Shown piece after piece: positions 59,159 through 64,000 of a DNA stretch of 64,000 bases. The notes beneath the pieces were generated by a model. The model saw nothing but the letters and a program-made list of their open reading frames with translations. It was not told where the DNA came from and did not search any database. The DNA is taken from positions 310,001 through 374,000 of the forward strand of contig CAXRDE010000023.1 in the NCBI GenBank assembly GCA_964229355.1, given 5' to 3'. Both the position numbers and the translations under genes were made by a program. This stretch comes from CAXRDE01 sp964229355. GTDB taxonomy: Bacteria > Cyanobacteriota > Sericytochromatia > UBA7694. The first letter of the stretch is position 1, and the number at the start of each line of letters is the position of its first letter.

Positions 59159-61408
59159 TTGGAAAGCAATAAGTTTGGCACCTTTGCAGGTGTTTTCACC
59201 CCGAGCGTGCTCACCATTCTGGGAGTTATTCTCTTCATGCGGGCCGGTTTTGTGGTGGGCCAGGCGGGTATTTTTCAAGCCCTGCTGATCCTGATGGTCG
59301 CCAAGCTGATTACCTCGTTGACTTCACTGTCTGTGTCAGCCATTAGCACCAATATGGAAGTACGCGGCGGCGGAGCCTACTTTCTGATTTCGCGGGTGCT
59401 GGGCCCTGAATTTGGCGGGGCCATTGGTCTGGCGCTCTTCTTTGCGCAGGCTTTATCGGTGCCGTTTTACATTTTAGGCTTTGTAGAAGCCCTTATTCGC
59501 TCCTACCCCGATTTGGGGCCTTATTTCCTGGGGATTACCCTGGGCACTGCCACCCTGCTTTACGGCATCGCTTATATAGGAGCCCAATGGGCCATTAAAG
59601 CCCAGTACGTGATCATGACCTTGTTGGGCTTGTCGCTGGTGGCCGTATTTGGTGGACTGCTGCCGGCCTTTGATCTGGGGCTGTTTCAGCAAAACTGGGG
59701 CAGTGGCTACACCGCTATTGATCCCGGACAGGCCGGGAGCGGCACATACAATTTCTGGAGCATCTTTGCGATTTATTTTCCGGCGGTAACCGGTATCCTG
59801 GCGGGGGTCAATATGTCCGGCGACCTGAAAGACCCGACGCGCAGTATTCCGCGAGGCACCTTAATGGCTTTGGGTCTGACCTTTGTGGTGTACTTTCTGC
59901 TCATTGTGATTTCCGGAGGAGCCATTCCCCGCGAAATGCTCATTGCAGAACCCTATGACGCCCTCAAGGCCAACGCCTTGTTTGGCATGGGCTTTATGGT
60001 GGCTGGCGGGGTTTACGCCGCCTCTTTGTCCAGTGCGTTAGGCTCTTACCTGGGTGCGCCCCGCATTTTGCAAGCGGTGGCCAGAGACCGCATCTTAAGC
60101 TTTGTGCAACCCTTTGCCAAAGGCACACCCAAAGGCGATGAGCCGCTACGTGCCCTGTTGCTAACGGGCATCATTACCTTTCTCGTGCTCCTGTGGGCAG
60201 GCAATGAAAACGGGGGTAGCGCCCTGAATATTGTGGCCTCAATTATTACCATGTTCTTCTTGTACACCTATGGCATGATCAACGTGGCGGCTTTTATCGA
60301 GGCCTTCGGAAAAAATCCGTCTTTCCGTCCGCGGTTTCGCTTTTTTCACTGGAGCACTGCCCTGCTGGCCAGCCTGAGTTGCATGGGCGCGGCCCTGTTA
60401 ATTGACGCCCTGGCCGCCCTGGCCGCAGCGGTGATTCTGGCCGGGTTACTCTGGTATATTCAGCGCCGCGACATGCGCTCTACCTTCGGCGACGCCCGCC
60501 GGGGCTTCATTTACACCCGCGTCCGCAACAATCTCTTACGCCTCAGCGCCATGGAAGAAGACAGCAAAAATTGGCGCCCCACTATTTTGGCTTTTTTGGG
60601 AAACCCTCACAACCGCGAGGCCCTTGCCAATTACGCCGTGTGGATGGAGTCTGGACGTGGGATCGTGCTGCTGGCCAATATCATGCCCACGGGTAACCTG
60701 GAGCAAAACGCCCGTCGCCGTGATATGGCGGAGAATCAGCTCAAAGAGTTTTGTCGTCAAAAGAACATTCAGGCCTTTCCAGTGATTGCCACAGGCGACA
60801 ATTTACGCACCACCACGGCCCACCTGATTCAGTCGGTGTCCATAGGCCCCATCCGCCCCAATATATGTCTTTACGGCTTAAGTCAGCATAGCGACAAGGT
60901 CAAAGACTTAATGGAGCGGGTACGCATGGGTTGTGCCCACGGGCTCAATCAGGTGCTGGTGGCCTTACCTGCCAACCACAAAGAAACCGTGCGCCCTTCA
61001 CGGCAACAAAAACAGTTTATCGATATCTGGTGGCGCGGCCAGGCCAATGGCAAATTGATGATTATTCTGGGGCATCTCATGAGCCGCAACTGGGAATGGA
61101 ACAATAGCGAGCTGCGCATCATCCGAGTGGTGGAAGAATCGGTAGGTTTAGCGCCTGCTCGCCAGGCTTTACAGGACCTCGTTGAAGAGGCCCGTGTGGA
61201 GGCCACCGTCATTGCCCTGGTCAAAGACCGTCCCTTCGAAGACATTTTATACCATCAATCCGGGTTCTCAGACTGTGTGTTTTTAGGGTTTGATCTGCCT
61301 TTGCCCGGTCAAGAGGAGCAATGGCACGACCACTACCGGCAATTGTTAAAAAAAATGCCGCCGACCTTGCTTGTGCATGCGCGCAGTGACGCAGACGTGC
61401 TAACCTAA
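59159..61408 (+). CDS. Cation-chloride-cotransporter-like permease (APC superfamily)
   Basis: A 749-residue inner-membrane carrier of the SLC12-like group. About twelve hydrophobic segments lie in residues 10-430, starting FGTFAGVFTPSVLTILGVIL with GGGAYFLISR and NMSGDLKDPTRSIP. A ~310-residue C-terminal cytoplasmic domain follows, as in cotransporter relatives. Start TTG 59159 is chosen because AGGAGG lies 6 bases upstream; the earlier ATG 59051 adds an unrelated 36 residues that overlap the divergent fdhD promoter. Likely substrates are K+, Na+ and Cl-, or an amino acid. Confidence 0.85.
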   Translation: MESNKFGTFAGVFTPSVLTILGVILFMRAGFVVGQAGIFQALLILMVAKLITSLTSLSVSAISTNMEVRGGGAYFLISRVLGPEFGGAIGLALFFAQALSVPFYILGFVEALIRSYPDLGPYFLGITLGTATLLYGIAYIGAQWAIKAQYVIMTLLGLSLVAVFGGLLPAFDLGLFQQNWGSGYTAIDPGQAGSGTYNFWSIFAIYFPAVTGILAGVNMSGDLKDPTRSIPRGTLMALGLTFVVYFLLIVISGGAIPREMLIAEPYDALKANALFGMGFMVAGGVYAASLSSALGSYLGAPRILQAVARDRILSFVQPFAKGTPKGDEPLRALLLTGIITFLVLLWAGNENGGSALNIVASIITMFFLYTYGMINVAAFIEAFGKNPSFRPRFRFFHWSTALLASLSCMGAALLIDALAALAAAVILAGLLWYIQRRDMRSTFGDARRGFIYTRVRNNLLRLSAMEEDSKNWRPTILAFLGNPHNREALANYAVWMESGRGIVLLANIMPTGNLEQNARRRDMAENQLKEFCRQKNIQAFPVIATGDNLRTTTAHLIQSVSIGPIRPNICLYGLSQHSDKVKDLMERVRMGCAHGLNQVLVALPANHKETVRPSRQQKQFIDIWWRGQANGKLMIILGHLMSRNWEWNNSELRIIRVVEESVGLAPARQALQDLVEEARVEATVIALVKDRPFEDILYHQSGFSDCVFLGFDLPLPGQEEQWHDHYRQLLKKMPPTLLVHARSDADVLT

Positions 61409-61413
61409 AACAC

Positions 61414-61851
61414 ATGAGCTTGTTTATCCATCCGCATTTATCGATACCCGAAGAGGAGTTGCAACTGGACTTTCAACGCAGTGGCGGCCCAGGAGGCCAA
61501 AACGTGAACAAAGTCAGTTCGGCGGTACGCTTGCGTTTTGACGTGCTGAATAGTCCCACGCTCAGTGACGCGCAGAAAGCCCGCTTGCAGGAAGTGCTGG
61601 GCCATCGCCTCACCAAAGACGGTGTCTTGTTGATTCTGGCCCAGCAGGAACGTAGCCAATGGGCCAACCGTGAAAAAGCCTATCAGCGCCTACAAAGTTT
61701 GCTCCAGCACGCCCTCAAACGCCAAAAGCAACGTAAAGCCACCCGTGTGTCTCGGGGCAAGCTCACGGCCCGCAAAACCGCACGCAAGCAACATCAGGCC
61801 AAAAAGCAACAGCGGGGCAACGTGAATTTACGGCAGCTGCCGGAGGGTTAA
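61414..61851 (+). CDS. arfB: Alternative ribosome-rescue factor ArfB (YaeJ)
   Basis: A 145-residue peptidyl-tRNA hydrolase that frees stalled ribosomes. The catalytic GGQ is in SGGPGGQNVNKV, and a basic, Lys/Gln/Arg-rich tail (residues ~105-140) enters the empty mRNA channel, which separates it from release factors. It starts 5 bases after the permease gene and overlaps the convergent glycosyltransferase by 4 bases. Confidence 0.92.
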   Translation: MSLFIHPHLSIPEEELQLDFQRSGGPGGQNVNKVSSAVRLRFDVLNSPTLSDAQKARLQEVLGHRLTKDGVLLILAQQERSQWANREKAYQRLQSLLQHALKRQKQRKATRVSRGKLTARKTARKQHQAKKQQRGNVNLRQLPEG

Positions 61852-62978
61852 GTTTCGCTGCGTGACTTGCGCTCAATTTTTGCCAGATAAGCCTGCCAAT
61901 CATAAGCAGATAACAACTGAGGCTCCACGTTTAACCGGGGAGCCTCCAGCAAACCTTTGACTTTTACTATCGCTTCCTGGGCATGGGTATAAAACTGGAT
62001 CTCCTGCGGAAACAGCTCCTGAAGGCCAGGAATCGCACTGCTCAACACCCCCAAACCGGCCGCTAAATACTCCACCGCTTTGTAAGGCTGCAACATGGAG
62101 GTGTAGGCATCAATGGTATAGGGAATCACGCCAAAATGAGCGCCTTTTAAATAACCAGGGATTTCTTCCATGGGACGATAGCCTAAGAAATGCACGTTCC
62201 GGTGTTCCGCCAGAGCAGACACATCAGCCCCCTCGGAGCGTCCCAGGAAAACCCAGGACACCTCAGGAAAAGCCTCAGCCAGCTGCAACAGCACCTGTTG
62301 ATCCAGTGAGGTTTTAATGCCCCCAATATATATTGCCCGGGGGGCTGGCAACGCGGCCATATCTTGCGGAACCGCTAAAGCAGAATCCCGGGCCTTGAAA
62401 AAAAGAGATAAATCCGTGGGGTTGGGTACCCGCTCAAGACAACGGGCGCGATCTTTTTTGCGCTGATACACCACGTCAGAGGCCACCATCGTATAATCTG
62501 CCCGACGCAAAAGGATATCTTCAAAGTGCTTCAGCAGGCGGTGAGCTTCTTGTCCCGGCGTTTGGGTATACTCATCATAACAATCATAAACCAAAAAATC
62601 GGGGGGAGCTGCCGACAGAAAGGGGTAAAAAACGGGGTGCATGACCCAGTGGCACACCCAGGCATCTTGTCGAAGCCAGGGGGCTAATTGAGAACGAAAC
62701 ACCTCTAGATTGACACGAGACAGCCAGGGGTGGCGATATGACACATGATCATGGAGGGGCAAACGCGGGGTAAAAATATCCAGGCCCTCTTCGGTGGTAT
62801 AAAGCGGCCCCCAGACCTCTTGTTTGCGAAGGGCACAAGAAGGCTCCCAGGGACGATTGACGATCAACATACGATCCTCAGCGTCTAAAAGCTGACGCAG
62901 CAATTGCAAAGGCAAGCGACGATGAAAATGCGCCCACTTTCCCGCTGACCATACAATGAAGTCCCGCTGTTTTTTCAC
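61848..62978 (-). CDS. Glycosyltransferase, GT-B fold (TuaH-like)
   Basis: A 376-residue enzyme. N-domain with FIVWSAGKWAHFHRRL; the middle has LVYDCYDEY and ADYTMVASDVVYQRK; the C-domain has RAIYIGGIKTSLDQQVLL and LQPYKAVEYLAAGLGVLSS. This resembles glycosyltransferases of surface-polysaccharide loci such as TuaH. Substrate unknown. It lies beside an acyltransferase and a third polysaccharide gene. Confidence 0.8.
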   Translation of the reverse strand: MKKQRDFIVWSAGKWAHFHRRLPLQLLRQLLDAEDRMLIVNRPWEPSCALRKQEVWGPLYTTEEGLDIFTPRLPLHDHVSYRHPWLSRVNLEVFRSQLAPWLRQDAWVCHWVMHPVFYPFLSAAPPDFLVYDCYDEYTQTPGQEAHRLLKHFEDILLRRADYTMVASDVVYQRKKDRARCLERVPNPTDLSLFFKARDSALAVPQDMAALPAPRAIYIGGIKTSLDQQVLLQLAEAFPEVSWVFLGRSEGADVSALAEHRNVHFLGYRPMEEIPGYLKGAHFGVIPYTIDAYTSMLQPYKAVEYLAAGLGVLSSAIPGLQELFPQEIQFYTHAQEAIVKVKGLLEAPRLNVEPQLLSAYDWQAYLAKIERKSRSET

Positions 62979-63107
62979 CCGAGAGTCCTCCTGACGTGAA
63001 AGAATATTATAACAAGGAACAGCACTACCCTAAGCGTCAGCGCCCCAAGATTCTCCCGTGCTATCCTAAATAAATCTCATTATCAAAAAGCAGGCGATCC
63101 TTCACCG

Positions 63108-63773
63108 ATGACAAGTCCTATTATTTATCCCAATGTACAATGGCAAGCCGACAGTGCAAACCTTGGGCACTTTGTGATTATTGGAGAACCGCCTCGCCAC
63201 ACTCAGCCCGGAGAACGGCCGCTGATTATTGGTCCACAGGCTACATTGCGGTCTTTTACCACACTGTATGCTGGCTCCACCATTGGTGCCCGCTTTCAAA
63301 CCGGTCACTCGGTGATGATTCGCGAAGACAACACCATTGGAGACGACGTCAGCATCGGCACCTCAAGCGTCTTAGAGTACGGCAATACCATTGGCGATCG
63401 CTGTCGCATTCACAGCGGCTGCTTTTTAGAATGGGTCACTTTAGAGCATGATGTGTTTATTGCGCCCAACGTCGTCTTTACCGATGATCCACACCCCATA
63501 TGCCCCAAATATAAAGACTGTGTGGGAGGAGCTTACGTGGGGGCCCATACACGCATTGGCGCCAATAGCACGCTCTTGCCGGGCGTGCGCATCGGTAAAA
63601 ACTGTCTGATTGGCGCAGGAAGTGTGGTCACCCAGGACATCCCCGATCATAGCGTGGCAGTGGGTAACCCCGCAAAGGTCATTAAGTCCATTCACCAGCT
63701 CCAATGCCATACAGGGCTCTATAAAAGGCCTTATATCTGGCTTGAGGAAGACACACCCGCAGAGGGAGTATGA
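63108..63773 (+). CDS. Acyltransferase with left-handed beta-helix (hexapeptide repeat)
   Basis: A 221-residue acetyl- or acyltransferase. Hexapeptide repeats run through residues ~25-185 (SVMIREDNTIGDDVSIGTSSVLEYGNTIGD type), with VAVGNPAKVIK at the end, the mark of WbbJ/WecH-like sugar O- or N-acyltransferases. The likely His is in the DDPHPI loop. It probably modifies a sugar of a surface polysaccharide. 3 bases from the next gene. Confidence 0.85.
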   Translation: MTSPIIYPNVQWQADSANLGHFVIIGEPPRHTQPGERPLIIGPQATLRSFTTLYAGSTIGARFQTGHSVMIREDNTIGDDVSIGTSSVLEYGNTIGDRCRIHSGCFLEWVTLEHDVFIAPNVVFTDDPHPICPKYKDCVGGAYVGAHTRIGANSTLLPGVRIGKNCLIGAGSVVTQDIPDHSVAVGNPAKVIKSIHQLQCHTGLYKRPYIWLEEDTPAEGV

Positions 63774-63776
63774 TCG

Positions 63777-64000
63777 ATGGACAATTTATATATCGTTGAA
63801 TCGCCGCTACAGGCCCTGTGCGCGCTGGAAATTGCTCTGGAAACGCCGCAGCAAACCCATGGCATTGTGGTGAAGATCTCTTATGGGAACCGTCTGCGCA
63901 ATGATCAGCAAATCTTGTCGATTGTAGATCAGCACAAATGGGACTATAGGTACCTTCTTAAAGATCTTGCACCCTCACGTTTTTTTTGGGGCACTTTGCA
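63777..64000 (+). CDS. Polysialyltransferase/GT52-like protein, partial at window end
   Basis: The first 74 codons (NLYIVESPLQALCALEIAL) resemble the N-terminus of polysialyltransferase-type glycosyltransferases, where this SPLQALCALE-like segment is common. The gene runs out of the window. GGGAG lies about 10 bases before the ATG. With the acyltransferase it marks the start of a surface-glycan locus. The family call is tentative because so little is visible. Confidence 0.55.
   Translation, partial: MDNLYIVESPLQALCALEIALETPQQTHGIVVKISYGNRLRNDQQILSIVDQHKWDYRYLLKDLAPSRFFWGTL

Noticed and set aside
1949..63107. tRNA genes in intergenic gaps
   Set aside because: I read the gaps and saw no T-loop (GGTTCGAATC-like) paired with an acceptor stem; a covariance search could still find one.

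Overview
The window is about 64 kb of gene-dense bacterial DNA of moderate G+C, almost all chromosomal housekeeping and metabolic genes, with one small mobile element and no prophage, CRISPR array, rRNA or tRNA that I can see. Lipoproteins, surface repeat proteins and a chemotaxis-type sensor suggest a diderm, motile heterotroph. It has a rpsP-khpA pair, a two-gene PHA locus, GTP-type PEP carboxykinase, an archaeal-type ProS and a bacterial cation-chloride-cotransporter-like permease. A non-photosynthetic relative of Cyanobacteria would fit, but this is a low-confidence inference; no 16S is present.

Layout. 1-2 kb: polyhydroxyalkanoate synthase and phasin (minus strand). 2-7.4 kb: translation block rpsP-khpA, a FliA-like sigma factor, infC-rpmI-rplT, queG, a C15-peptidase-like protein and an SDR oxidoreductase. 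7.4-9.8 kb: arsenic operon arsI-arsR-arsC-acr3, followed tail-to-tail by a TVP38 membrane protein with a mercuric-reductase-like flavoprotein. 12-20 kb: SulP transporter behind a structured leader, an esterase, a secretion-type ATPase fused to an excisionase-like DNA-binding domain, a queuosine-precursor transporter, a Rieske oxygenase and two unknown genes. 20-25 kb: a giant CheB-CheR-PAS-histidine kinase and its response regulator. 25-30 kb: proS, SseB-like protein, modAB, nrnA.

30-34 kb: a lone TnpB element with recognisable left and right ends, a secreted GNG-repeat protein and a duplicated gene tail. 34-38 kb: glycosyltransferase, tpx, rlmD, acyl-CoA dehydrogenase. 38.7-44.6 kb: a tightly packed eight-gene operon with its own promoter and terminator, combining a small Cys-rich protein, PepSY membrane protein, GCS2-type ligase, FetBA iron exporter, di-haem peroxidase, methyltransferase and MntP. 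44.7-64 kb: a beta-helix lipoprotein, pckG, two CNNM/CorC paralogues (the second interrupted by an in-frame stop), a methyltransferase-TPR protein, a NagB/PIG-L fusion, tdk, an M20 peptidase, fdhD, a CCC-like permease, arfB and the start of a surface-polysaccharide locus.

Themes that connect the genes are metal and metalloid handling (ars, mod, fetBA, mntP, CNNM), peroxide defence (tpx, di-haem peroxidase), queuosine salvage and maturation (yhhQ, queG) and carbon storage. Genes are tightly packed, with many ATGA-type start/stop overlaps and seven tail-to-tail overlaps between convergent genes. The most interesting items are the eight-gene metal/redox operon, the DNA-binding-domain/ATPase fusion with a palindrome at its promoter, the infC AUA start, the terminator inside the queG start, and the SulP leader RNA.
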